Origin: NORP233 sp050186825
GTDB taxonomy: Bacteria; Planctomycetota; J058
Direction of reading: 5' to 3'
Assembly: GCA_050186825.1 (NCBI GenBank)
Contig: JBFWYD010000005.1
Span: 155,187 to 219,186, forward strand
DNA: 64,000 nucleotides
The notes under the pieces were generated by a model. It made no database searches, was not told the origin of the DNA, and saw only the letters and a program-made list of their open reading frames with translations. The stretch's first letter is position 1. Every line of letters starts with the position of its first letter. A program made the translations under genes and the position numbers. Shown here one piece after another: positions 26,417 through 35,374 of the stretch.

Positions 26417-26628
26417 GAGACGACCTCCGGCTGGGTCGCCGATTAGATCGGACCCGGGCGCCTCGCGCGAGCGGTCGCGCGGCGCGCGTCGCGCGAGGGC
26501 CGCGGGCGACTCGCGACCTGGGCGCCCGCGTCCCCGCGCTTGCCCTCGGCGTGGCCCGCGCCGGGCCCGACTGGGCGCCAGCGCCTCCGGGAGTGACCGG
26601 AGCCCCCCCGTCGGAGTAGGCTCCCGGC

Positions 26629-28203
26629 GTGGACATGGACGAGACGCGGGAGGCGCCGCGGCGCGACGGGCGCGAGACCCCGCTCCACCAGCGCGAGACG
26701 GCCAGCGTCGACGTGCGCGACGCCGAGCGGACCACCGCCACCGGCCCCGCCCCGCCGCGCGACTCGGAGCCCATGCCCGAGCGGATCGGCGACTACAAGA
26801 TCCTGCGCGAGCTGGCCCAGGGCGGGATGGGCGTGGTCTACCTGGCCGAGAGCGAGGAGCTGGGCCGGCGCGTCGCCCTGAAGGTGCTCCGCGGGGGCAA
26901 CTTCGGCAGCGCGCAGGCCCGCGAGCGCTTCCAGATCGAGGCGCGGGTGATCGCGCGCCTGCGCCACCCGAACATCGTCGGCATCCACGAGATCGGCGTC
27001 GACGGCGAGCGCGAGTTCCTGGTCATGGACCTGATCGAGGGCGAGTCGCTGCGCGAGCGCCTGGAGCGCGGTCCGCTGGAGCAGCGCGACGCGGCGCGGA
27101 TCGCGCAGGTCGTGGCCGAGGCGCTCTCCTACGCGCACGGGCGCGCGATCCTGCACCGGGACATCAAGCCCGGGAACATCCTCCTCCCGCCCGATGGCGG
27201 CCCGGTGATCACCGACTTCGGGCTGGCCAAGGACGGCAACGACCTCGAGCGCAGCCCGACCGTGACCGGGCAGGCGATCGGCACCCCGGCCTACATGGCG
27301 CCCGAGCAGGCGCGCGGCGACTGGGACCGCGTGGACCGGCGCTCGGACGTCTACTCGCTGGGGGCGACCCTCTACGAGATGCTCACCGGGCACGCCCCCT
27401 TCGAGGGGGGCTCCGTGCTCGAGGTGCTGGCGCTGGTCAACCGGCGCGCGCCGCGCCCGCCGGGGCTCCTGCGCGAAGGGCTGGACCGCGACCTCGAGAC
27501 CATCGTGCTCCACTGCCTGGGCAAGGAGCCCGAGCGCCGCTACGCCACCGCGCGCGAGCTGGCCGAGGACCTCGGCCGCTACCTGGCGGACGAGTCGATC
27601 CAGGCCCGGCGCCCGAGCCCCTACGACCGCGCGCGCCGCTGGCTACGCCGCCATCGGCGCGTGGCAATCGCCTCGGGCTTGACCCTGGCAGTGGCCCTGG
27701 TCCTGGCCGGGATCGAGGCCAGCGTGTTCGTGCGCCGGCTCCAGCGCGACCAGGAGCTGGCCGACCAGGCGGCCGAGCGCATCGAGCGCGAGCGCGACCA
27801 GGCGCTCGAGGCGCTCCAGCGGGCCGCGCGCGCGGGGGCCGCGCCGCCGCGCGCCTCCCAGCTCCTGATCCTGGCCGAGGCCGAGGTCGCGGGCGGGCGC
27901 CCGGCCGCCGCCCTCCCGCGCTACCGCGATGCCTTCCGGCTCGCGCCCGGGCTGCGGGCCACCCACGGGATCCAGGCCGCCCTGGCCGCGGCCGAGGCCG
28001 CGCCCCCCGGCTCCGCCGAGGACGCGGCCCTGGCGCGCGAGGCGGCTGAGTGGCTGCGCGAGGCCGTACGCGTGCTGCGCCCGCCCGCGGGCGCGGCCGG
28101 CCCCGACGACCCGGCCGCCCGCGCCGCCATCGCGCGCGTGCTGGCGCACCCGCGCCTCGCGCGCTGGCGCGCGCGCCCCGAGCTGGCCGCGCTGGCGGAG
28201 TAG
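26629..28203 (+). CDS. Transmembrane Ser/Thr protein kinase
   Basis: A 524-residue protein with a GTG start (an ATG two codons on is possible). A charged leader of about 50 residues is followed by a complete kinase domain. It shows LAQGGMGVVYLAE Gly-loop (about 60), VALKVL Lys (about 85), HRDIKPGN catalytic loop (Asp about 178) and DFGLAKD (about 196), with a TGQAIGTPAYMAPEQ activation segment. One membrane helix spans about 345-366. The C-terminal 150 residues are Ala-rich helices, perhaps degenerate TPRs, outside the membrane. It is divergent from hemL. The substrate is unknown. Confidence 0.9.
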   Translation: MDMDETREAPRRDGRETPLHQRETASVDVRDAERTTATGPAPPRDSEPMPERIGDYKILRELAQGGMGVVYLAESEELGRRVALKVLRGGNFGSAQARERFQIEARVIARLRHPNIVGIHEIGVDGEREFLVMDLIEGESLRERLERGPLEQRDAARIAQVVAEALSYAHGRAILHRDIKPGNILLPPDGGPVITDFGLAKDGNDLERSPTVTGQAIGTPAYMAPEQARGDWDRVDRRSDVYSLGATLYEMLTGHAPFEGGSVLEVLALVNRRAPRPPGLLREGLDRDLETIVLHCLGKEPERRYATARELAEDLGRYLADESIQARRPSPYDRARRWLRRHRRVAIASGLTLAVALVLAGIEASVFVRRLQRDQELADQAAERIERERDQALEALQRAARAGAAPPRASQLLILAEAEVAGGRPAAALPRYRDAFRLAPGLRATHGIQAALAAAEAAPPGSAEDAALAREAAEWLREAVRVLRPPAGAAGPDDPAARAAIARVLAHPRLARWRARPELAALAE

Positions 28204-28206
28204 CTC

Positions 28207-28439
28207 ACAGCGCTGCCCGTTCGATCTGAGAGCGAGAGCTCTCCGTGCAGCCGACCTCGCGCCCGTGGCACTTGCCTCGGGAGGAACACGGAACAGCAAC
28301 AGCAACCGGGAACAGGAATGGTCATGGGACCATTCCCGGTTGCTATCGCTGTTCCTATTCCGTGTTTCTGGTGACCGAGGACCCCTGCGGCCTCACGGAC
28401 ACGGGCGCCAGTCCCATCGAATCAAGCGGTTGGCGCTGT
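28207..28439. mobile_element. MITE-like dispersed repeat, copy 2
   Basis: About 233 bp, clearly homologous to 9545-9768. It has the same central palindrome (AACACGGAACAGCAACAGCA against TTCCCGGTTGCTATCGCTGT) and the same right end AATCAAGCGGTTGGCGCTGT. It fills the whole gap between the kinase gene and the next gene on the other strand. Read on the minus strand its end TGACAGCGCC forms the stop codon of that gene. Confidence 0.7.
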
Positions 28440-28852
28440 CAGTCGCCGCCCGCGGCGGGGTCCGCCGGGCGATCGGCGCGCAGCGCCAGGAGCGCCAGCA
28501 GGGGCGGGAGGGCCTGCACGCAGGCGCCCGCGACCAGGCGCGGCTCGGAGCACACCAGCACGATCCCGGCGCCGACCATGAAGGCGCAGGTGTAGGCCAC
28601 GAGCGTGCGTCCCTCGCGCGGGCGCTTGGTCGCGAGGGCCACGCCCAGGGCGCAGCCCGCGGCCAGGAACAGGTTGTAGAAGCCCTGGTTGAGCATCGGC
28701 ACCCGCAGGGCCTCGCCCGCCCCGGCCGGGACGCGAAAGCGCTCCTGGACGGCGGGGTGAGTGAAGAACACCGCCTCGCCGAGGAAGAACAAGGTGTGCA
28801 GCGCCGCGGCCAGCACGGCCGGCGCCCGCCAGAGCAGCCCTCGGGAACCCAT
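28439..28852 (-). CDS. DUF1304-like small membrane protein
   Basis: A 137-residue protein with four hydrophobic segments. ALHTLFFLGEAVFF near the N-terminus and LNQGFYNLFLAAGCALG in the middle match the pattern of DUF1304 membrane proteins (a conserved NQGxYNxFLAAG). The ATG at 28852 is chosen because GGAGG lies six bases upstream; an in-frame ATG at 28864 precedes that site. Its stop is supplied by the MITE-like repeat. The function of the family is not established. Confidence 0.75.
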   Translation of the reverse strand: MGSRGLLWRAPAVLAAALHTLFFLGEAVFFTHPAVQERFRVPAGAGEALRVPMLNQGFYNLFLAAGCALGVALATKRPREGRTLVAYTCAFMVGAGIVLVCSEPRLVAGACVQALPPLLALLALRADRPADPAAGGD

Positions 28853-28936
28853 GCGCGCCTCCATGCCACGGCCCTGGGGAGCCGCGGGCCCCCGTGGTAT
28901 CACGACCCATGGAGCCGACCAAGGACGCCCCCCCCG

Positions 28937-30784
28937 ATGCCTCCTTCGTTCCTGGCCCTGCTCGCCGCGGATGGCGCCGTGCTCGAGGTGGGCGGCGCCG
29001 CGGACCAGGCCTTCCCCTGCGCGGGCGACCCGGTCTGTCAGCGGCTGTGGGAGGCTCCGTGCTTCGCCTACTCGCCCGCGGTGCAGGCCGAGCTGCGGGC
29101 CGCCGTGCTCTCGTCCGCGGCCACGGGCCGGCTGGTCACGACGCTCCAGCTCGCCTCGGGGGCGCTCGAGGCGGTCCGGGTCGAGGTCACGCGGCTCGCG
29201 GGCGGCCGGGTCGCGGTCCAGGTCTCCGGCGCCGAGGCCGCCGAGGAGGCGCTCGCGGCCCTGCGCGACAGCCAGCGCGTGCTGGCCACCCTGCTGGGGA
29301 ACCTCCCGGGCATGGTCTACCGCTGCCGGAACGACGCCGACTGGACCCTGGTGTTCGCGAGCGATGGCTGCCGCGAGCTGACCGGCTACCCCGCCGAGAC
29401 CCTGATCCGCAAGGACGTCGACTTCGCCAGCCTCATCCACCCCGACGACGTGCAGGCGGTGTGGGCTGGGGTCCAGGCCGGGGTGGCCGAGCGGCGCCCC
29501 TATCGCCTCGAGTACCGCATCCGCGACCACGCCGGCGCGGAGAAGTGGGTGTGGGAGCAGGGGCGCGGGATCGAGGACTCCGAGGGGCGGCTGCTCTGCC
29601 TCGAGGGCTTCATCGCCGACATCACCCCCCTTCGCGAGGCCGAGGAGCGCGCGCTCCGCGCGGAGCGCCTCCACGCGGTGGGCCTGGTCGCGGGCGGCGT
29701 GGCCCACGACTTCAACAACCTCCTGACCGGAATCCTCGGCTGGAGCGAGCTCCTCAGGGGGCGCGCGCCGAGCCATCCCTGGCTGGAGCAGCCGCTCGAG
29801 GAGCTCACGGCGCTCTGCCGCCAGGGCGGCGCCCTGGCGCGTCAGCTCCTGGCCTTCGGCAGCGGGCAGGTGCTCGAGCGGCGCGTGTTCGAGCTGGGGC
29901 GCTGGCTCGAGGCCCTGGCGCCCACCCTGCGGGGCGTGCTCGGCGCGGAGGTCGCCCTGACCCTCGAGGTCGCGCCGGGCGACCCCGCCTGGGTCGAGCT
30001 CGACCCGGGCCAGGCGGAGCAGCTGCTGCTGAGCCTCGCGCTCAACGCCCGCGACGCGATGCGCCCTGGCGGCGGGGAGCTGCTCCTGAGCCTGCGCGGG
30101 GCGAGGCCGCCGGGGTCGGTCGAGCTGCTGGTCGCGGACACCGGGCGGGGCATGGACGAGGCGGCGCGCGCCGGCGCTCGCGAGCCCTTCTTCACGACCA
30201 AGCCCAAGGGAGCGGGCTTTGGCCTCGCGCTCGCGGCGGACGTGGTCGAGCGCGTGGGCGGGGAGCTGGAGCTGACCCCGCGGCCGGGCGGGGGGACACA
30301 GGTGCGCCTGCGCCTGCCCGCGCGCGCGCCCGCGCCCGCGGACCAGGAGCCGAAGGCCACGGCCCGGCGCGACCCGAGCGCGGGCTCAGAGTCCTGCGAG
30401 GACGGGACCGTGCTCGTGGTCGAGGACAACGACGCCGCCCTGCGCGTGGTCGTGCGGATCCTGGCGGCGCAGGTCCCGCAGGTGGTGGCCGAGGCCGCGC
30501 CGGCGGAGGCCCTGGCTCGGATCGAGGCCGGGCTCGTGCCCGACGTGCTGCTCACCGACGTGGTCCTCCCCGGGATGCAGGGCCCCGACCTGGCCCGGGC
30601 CGTGCGCGCGGCGCGCCCCGGCGTCGAGGTCGTCTACATGTCCGGCTACGCCCCCGATCCGCGCGTGCAGCAGGAGCTCGACGCGGGCGAGGCGGCCTTC
30701 CTGGCCAAACCCTTCGGCATGGAGGAGCTCCTGGCCAAGGTCGGCGAGGCCCTGCGTCGGGTCCGCGAGCGGGGCGGGAAGTAA
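28937..30784 (+). CDS. PAS hybrid histidine kinase with C-terminal receiver domain
   Basis: A 615-residue protein. A PAS domain (about 110-235: TLLGNLPGMVYRC, HPDDVQAVW) precedes the phosphoacceptor segment GVAHDFNNLLTGILGW, whose HDFNN form is typical of CckA/NtrB-like hybrid kinases. The ATPase domain has NARDAM (N box), VADTGRGM (G1) and FFTTKPKGAGFGLA (G2). A receiver follows from about residue 490, with VVEDND, the acceptor in LLTDVVLPGM and the Lys in FLAKPFGM. No membrane helix is visible, so it should be cytoplasmic. A phosphorelay partner is not nearby. ATG at 28937 is assigned mainly by where homology starts. Confidence 0.88.
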   Translation: MPPSFLALLAADGAVLEVGGAADQAFPCAGDPVCQRLWEAPCFAYSPAVQAELRAAVLSSAATGRLVTTLQLASGALEAVRVEVTRLAGGRVAVQVSGAEAAEEALAALRDSQRVLATLLGNLPGMVYRCRNDADWTLVFASDGCRELTGYPAETLIRKDVDFASLIHPDDVQAVWAGVQAGVAERRPYRLEYRIRDHAGAEKWVWEQGRGIEDSEGRLLCLEGFIADITPLREAEERALRAERLHAVGLVAGGVAHDFNNLLTGILGWSELLRGRAPSHPWLEQPLEELTALCRQGGALARQLLAFGSGQVLERRVFELGRWLEALAPTLRGVLGAEVALTLEVAPGDPAWVELDPGQAEQLLLSLALNARDAMRPGGGELLLSLRGARPPGSVELLVADTGRGMDEAARAGAREPFFTTKPKGAGFGLALAADVVERVGGELELTPRPGGGTQVRLRLPARAPAPADQEPKATARRDPSAGSESCEDGTVLVVEDNDAALRVVVRILAAQVPQVVAEAAPAEALARIEAGLVPDVLLTDVVLPGMQGPDLARAVRAARPGVEVVYMSGYAPDPRVQQELDAGEAAFLAKPFGMEELLAKVGEALRRVRERGGK

Positions 30785-30833
30785 CCGCCCGGGGGGGGCG
30801 GGCTACGCGCCCAGGTCGGAGGATGGTGCGCCC

Positions 30834-31796
30834 ATGCGAAGCCTGACCCTGCTGGCCCTGCTCCTGTGCCTCGGCTGCGAGGCCGCCCGCGAAGACGCCG
30901 CGCAGCGCGCGACCGGCGCGCAGCCCCCCGCTCGTCGCCAGGAGGCGGCCGCCACGTCAGGCAGTCCCCAGGCAGGCAGTCCCCATGCTGGCCAGGCCGG
31001 CGCTGCGCGGAGCAGCTGCGGCGAGGCCGCCGCGTCCGCCTGCGCCGGCGGACGCTGCGGCGCGCCGCCAGCCGTCGAGGTCGCCGCCGAGGGGGCGGCA
31101 GGAGAGGTGAAGGTGTTCGGTCTGAAGCGCACGAGCTCCCGGGTCCCCGCGATCGACGCCGCCGCCGCGGCGCGGCGCTACCAGACGGCCACCTTCGGGC
31201 TCGGCTGATTCTGGGGACCCGACTCCCAGTTCGGGGGTCTCCCAGGCGTCCTTCGCACCCGCACGGGCTACGCGGGCGGCGAGAAGCCCTCGCCGACCTA
31301 TCACGACCTCGGCGACCACACCGAGACCTTCCAGGTCGACTTCGACCCCGAGCAGATCTCCTACGAGCGGCTCCTGGAGCTGTTCTGGGCCAGCCACGAC
31401 CCGAGCGAGCCCTGCTGGAGCCGCCAGTATCGGAACGTGATCCTGGTCGCGGACGAGGCCCAGCGCCGCGCGGCCGAGGCCAGCGCCGAGCGCGTGGCGG
31501 CGCGGCTGGGGCGCCCGGTGAGCACGGCCATCGAGCCGCTCGGGACCTTCACCCGCGCCGAGGACTACCACCAGAAGTTCACGCTGCGCGGCTGGAAGCA
31601 GGTCGCGGCCGAGCTCCTGGCGATCTACCCCGACGAGCGCGCCTTCACCGACTCGAGCGCGGCCACGCGCCTGAACGCCTACCTCGCGGGTCAGGGCCGG
31701 CTCGAGGACCTCGAGCGCGAGCTGCCCCAGCTGGGGCTCTCCGAGGCGGCCGCCGAGGCCGTGCGCCAGCGCGTGCGCGAGCGCGCGCGGCGCTGA
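30834..31796 (+). CDS. msrA: Lipoprotein peptide-methionine (S)-S-oxide reductase with in-frame UGA at the catalytic Cys (putative selenoprotein)
   Basis: The reading frame from ATG 30834 meets TGA at 31206-31208 and then stays open in the same frame to 31796, 320 residues in total. Across the TGA it reads ATFGLG-(TGA)-FWGPDSQFGGLPG, then RTGYAGGEKPSPTYHDLGDHTE, FWASHDP and RQYRNVILV. This is the complete MsrA fold, with the TGA exactly at the Cys of the GCFWG active site, residue 125. The N-terminus is a lipoprotein signal ending LCLGC, with a Cys/Ala-rich linker to about residue 110. A stable hairpin begins three bases after the TGA. The simplest reading is selenocysteine insertion. A TGC-to-TGA nonsense mutation or a sequencing error is the alternative; the intact downstream frame argues against old decay. 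Confidence 0.82.
31206..31245 (+). promoter_or_regulatory. UGA codon plus candidate bacterial SECIS hairpin
   Basis: Just after the UGA, CUGGGG (31211-31216) pairs with UCCCAG (31240-31245). ACCC (31217-31220) pairs with GGGU (31235-31238), and GA (31221-31222) with UC-side bases 31231-31232. The apical loop is about 8 bases and there is a bulged C at 31239. Position and size fit a bacterial SECIS, which lies immediately 3' of the UGA inside the coding region. The apical loop does not obviously match the E. coli fdhF loop. Confidence 0.5.
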
Positions 31797-31831
31797 CGGC
31801 TGGGTCCGACGCTCGGCGGCCCCCTTAGCGT

Positions 31832-34800
31832 CTAGCCCGCGGCGAGCTCGCGCCGCAGCGCCTCCTCGCTGGCGCCGGGGCGCGCGCTGCGCAGCAGGGC
31901 GACCGCGCGGCGCTGGCGATGCAGCGCCCACAGGGCGCGCGCCTCGAGGTCCGCGCGGCGCGGCTCCTCCCGACCGCGGCGGCGAGGGACGCGCTCGCGC
32001 GTGCTCCGCAGCGCTCGCAGCGCCTGCTGCGGTCGCCCGCAGGCGAGCAGCTCCTCGGCCACGCTCGCGCCCACGCAGCTGCGGCACTGGCAGCAGGGGC
32101 AGGCGTCGGCGCGTGGGGCCCGCAGGAGGCCGAGCGCCAGCTCCGTCGCGGCGTCGACCTCGCCCTGGGTCCGCAGGCGGCGGGCGAGCTCGAGCCGTGT
32201 CCAGGTATCGGGCACGAGCTCGCGGCCGAGCGCGATGAGCAGGGGGACCCGCTCGGCGAGCTCGGGGAGGCGGAGGAGCGCCTGCCCCAGCCGCGCGGGC
32301 AGCGGGTCGGACTCGCCCAGGCCCAGCTCGTGACGCAGGCGACGGAGCCAGGCGGCAGGGTCGAGACGGGCCGCGGCCGCGCGCAGGGGAGCGCCCTCGA
32401 CCAGCGGGGGCCAGTCCTGCTGCGCCTCGGCGCGCTCCCCATCGTCGTACCAGTCGCGGGCGACCAGGGTGACGACCCGACCCGAGGACGAGCGCGCGAT
32501 CCCCATCGCCGCGGCCAGCTCGGAGATCGCGAGCTCGGCGGCCGCGGCGAAGCCGTCCGTGGGCGCCAGCGCGTAGGGCCGGAAGGCGCGCAGGGTCGTC
32601 TCCTCGGTGATCGCCAGTAGCACGCGCCCGACGACCTTCCCCGCGGCGTCGCGGCCGTAGAGCACGCGCTTGTTGATGTCGGCCGCGTTGCTGACCGCGC
32701 TCCAGAAGTTGAAGGAGCCGGGCGCCAGGCAGGTCTGGAAGGCCTCGCCCATCCGCAGCACCTCGAGCGGATCCTCCTCGAGCGAGAGGCGGAAGGCCGG
32801 CCGCGCTCCGCCCGACGAAGGGTCGGACGCACCCGGCGCGGACCGCTCGAGCTCGCCGAAGCCCTCGAGCCAGGGGACCACGTCGACGCCGCGCTCGAGC
32901 AGGCGCTCCAGGAAGGCGCGGTTGCGCGGGTGCTCGCGCAGGTCCCAGGGCTGCGGCCCGCCGCGCGCGCCGAGCACGAGGCTCAGGGTCGTCCGCGCCG
33001 CGGCCGGGAGCTGCGCGAGCGCCGGGAGCAGGTCCGCGTGGCCCAGCGCGCTCACCAGCGCGAGCTCCCGCTCTTGCGCGCGCAGCCGCGCCTGGAGCCG
33101 CGCGGTGGCAAGCTCGAGCCAGGCCATCTCGGCCCGCTCCTCCACCCGGCGCCGGAGCCGCTCCAGGCGCGCCGGGCTCGGCCGCGCGGAGACCTCGGCG
33201 CTCAGCCGCGCCCGCAGGGCAGCGCGCCGGCGCGCGAGGCCCGCGCGCCGGGCGCCCGAGGCCGCGTCGCTCGCGAGCAGGTGATCGATCGCGCGCAGCT
33301 CGCGCCCCAGCTCCGCGCGGGTCGGCAGGTCCCGGCGCAGCGCGCGCCGCGCGACCTCCTCGGCGCGCTCGGGCTCGAGGGCCGCCAGGAGCCCGAGCCC
33401 GGGGCGCAGCTCCTCGGGGTAGCTCGCGATCCAGGGCGGCGCGGCGGGCTCGGCGCCGGGGAGCAGCTCGGCGGCGTCGGGCAGCGGCCCCGCCAGGTCC
33501 GCCAGCCGTCGCGTCTCTCGCCCGCGCGCGAGCAGGAGCGTGAGCAGCAGCGGCCGAAGCTCGGCGCGCTCCGCCAGCCGCGCCAGCCCGCGCCGGCTGG
33601 CTTCGAGCCAGCCGGCGCGCCCGGCGCCGCCGCCCAGCAGGTCGGCCAGCTCGGACGCGCGCGTCGGGGCGGCCGCGGCGAGGTCGACGATCCGATCCCG
33701 CACCTCACGCTCGAGCCAGCAGCCGCCGAGCGCGCGCCCCAGCGCCGCGGCCGCGGCCGGCCCCAGGTTGCGCAGGGCGCTGCGGGCCGCCTCCAGCTGG
33801 TCCCAGGTCGTGTCGCTCCCAGCCTCGGCCAGCTCGGCCAGGAGCTCGGCGAGACCCTCCTCGGCCGCCTTGGCGAGGCCCGGGGGCTCGCAGTCGCGAC
33901 CGAGGCTCTCGGCCAGGAAGGGCAGGAGCGTGTCGAGGTAGCGCGCGGAGAGGGCACCTCGGCCGCCGCGCTGCGCGGCGGCGCGCAGGCAGCGCAGGGC
34001 CGCCACCGCACGCGCCCCGGGGAGCGCGCCGAGCTCGCGATCGACCGCCACCAGCAGGCGTCTCGCGGGGTCCTCCTCGCGGTCTCGCGGCGCGCGCTGG
34101 GCGCCTTCCTCACCCTCGCTCCCCGGGCAGCCGCAGCTCCCTGCCTCGTGGAGCGGACCGGCCTCATCCCAGGCGAAGGGCTCCTCCCCGGCCTGCTCCA
34201 CGAGCTCCAGGAGGAGCGGGAAGGACTCCGCGCGCTCGGGCGCAGCGGCCCGCCGCAGGGCCTCGAGGGGCAGCGCAGGCACGCGCGCAGGGTGGCGCTG
34301 GGCGTGCGTCTGGAGGGTGCCCGCGGCCTCGTGCCACGCGCGCTCGGGAGGGCTCCCCCGCAGGCGCTCGGCGTGGACCGCGCACAGGGCCTGCAGCCCG
34401 CGCCACCAGGCTCGCCAGGCGTCGCGGCGTCCGCGCGGGAGCAGCGCCGCGAGCAGCCGCAGCCCGCGCGCGCGCTCCCCCCGCGTGCCGGCCTCGTCGA
34501 CCCGCAGGGCCTCGCCGAGGAGGCGCCGCGCGTGATCCCCGGGGCCCTCGCTCGGCTCCCCCGCGCGCCCCGCTGCGCCGCGCGCGCCGTCCTCTTCTGC
34601 GCCCGCGTGGCCGCGGCGGGCCGCGCGAAGCAGGCGCGCCACGTAGCCGGAGTCGCGCCGGCGGGCCTTGCCGCTCAGGGAGCTCGCCAGCCCGCGCGCG
34701 AGCTCCGCGCCGCCGAGCGGGACCTCCCAGCTCTCGACCTCGCCGAGGTAGTGGAGCAGCGGCTCCCAGGCCTCCGGATCGTCCGCCGCGCTGGCGCGCA

Positions 34801-35374
34801 GCGCCAGGTCCAGCCCGCGCTCGGGGGCGCGCGAGAGCAGCTCCCCGAGCGAGGTCTGCCAGCGCTCGCAGCGACCGAGCGCGTCGGCGAGCCGCGCCGG
34901 GTCTTCGTCGCCCCAGGTCCAGACCAGCGCCGCGATCAGGCCGCGCAGCCCCGAGAGCGCGGAGAGCCTGCGAGCGCGGCCCCGCACGTCCTTGGGCGCC
35001 GCGGCGAGCAGCACGTCGGTGCCCGGCCACCCGGCGCCCTCGTGGAGCACCGCCGCGACCCGATCCAGGCGCCGCTCGACCCGCGCCTGCCAGGCGTCCA
35101 CGTCGCCGACCACGTCCGCGAGCGCGCGCGGGAAGCGCCGGCGCAGCGACCGCAGCGCGAAGCGCGCCTCGCGCAGCCGGCCCCGGTCGAGGACCACACG
35201 CTCGGGCGGCGCGTGCGGCGCCACCACGAACCAAGCCAGCGGGTGCGGGTCTGCTGCGCCCTCGGCCGAGGTCGCCGCGGCCGGGAAGCCCCGCAGCCAG
35301 CCCAGGCGATCTAGCACCTGAGTGCGCGCGGCGCGCCGCGCAGCGCGGCGAGAGGTCGGTCGGTGCGGTCGCAT
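31832..35374 (-). CDS. Very large helical protein, unknown function
   Basis: A 1180-residue protein I do not recognise as a named family. It is Ala/Leu/Arg/Glu-rich and predicted almost wholly helical, reminiscent of HEAT-like solenoids. One segment near residue 880 looks conserved and folded: GEAFQTCLAPGSFNFWSAV, then NKRVLYGRDAAGKVVGRVLL. Its Cys and the GRVLLAIT strand recall a small beta-rich catalytic or binding module. Close to the C-terminus is a CPCCQCRSC cluster that could bind metal. The ATG at 35374 (MRPHRP) is one choice; a GTG at 35317 is another. There is no signal peptide or membrane helix. It is convergent with msrA. Confidence 0.7.
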   Translation of the reverse strand: MRPHRPTSRRAARRAARTQVLDRLGWLRGFPAAATSAEGAADPHPLAWFVVAPHAPPERVVLDRGRLREARFALRSLRRRFPRALADVVGDVDAWQARVERRLDRVAAVLHEGAGWPGTDVLLAAAPKDVRGRARRLSALSGLRGLIAALVWTWGDEDPARLADALGRCERWQTSLGELLSRAPERGLDLALRASAADDPEAWEPLLHYLGEVESWEVPLGGAELARGLASSLSGKARRRDSGYVARLLRAARRGHAGAEEDGARGAAGRAGEPSEGPGDHARRLLGEALRVDEAGTRGERARGLRLLAALLPRGRRDAWRAWWRGLQALCAVHAERLRGSPPERAWHEAAGTLQTHAQRHPARVPALPLEALRRAAAPERAESFPLLLELVEQAGEEPFAWDEAGPLHEAGSCGCPGSEGEEGAQRAPRDREEDPARRLLVAVDRELGALPGARAVAALRCLRAAAQRGGRGALSARYLDTLLPFLAESLGRDCEPPGLAKAAEEGLAELLAELAEAGSDTTWDQLEAARSALRNLGPAAAAALGRALGGCWLEREVRDRIVDLAAAAPTRASELADLLGGGAGRAGWLEASRRGLARLAERAELRPLLLTLLLARGRETRRLADLAGPLPDAAELLPGAEPAAPPWIASYPEELRPGLGLLAALEPERAEEVARRALRRDLPTRAELGRELRAIDHLLASDAASGARRAGLARRRAALRARLSAEVSARPSPARLERLRRRVEERAEMAWLELATARLQARLRAQERELALVSALGHADLLPALAQLPAAARTTLSLVLGARGGPQPWDLREHPRNRAFLERLLERGVDVVPWLEGFGELERSAPGASDPSSGGARPAFRLSLEEDPLEVLRMGEAFQTCLAPGSFNFWSAVSNAADINKRVLYGRDAAGKVVGRVLLAITEETTLRAFRPYALAPTDGFAAAAELAISELAAAMGIARSSSGRVVTLVARDWYDDGERAEAQQDWPPLVEGAPLRAAAARLDPAAWLRRLRHELGLGESDPLPARLGQALLRLPELAERVPLLIALGRELVPDTWTRLELARRLRTQGEVDAATELALGLLRAPRADACPCCQCRSCVGASVAEELLACGRPQQALRALRSTRERVPRRRGREEPRRADLEARALWALHRQRRAVALLRSARPGASEEALRRELAAG

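Noticed and set aside
31437..31796. A separate short protein starting at 31437
   Set aside because: It is in the same frame as the MsrA start and is simply the C-terminal part of the UGA-containing gene.
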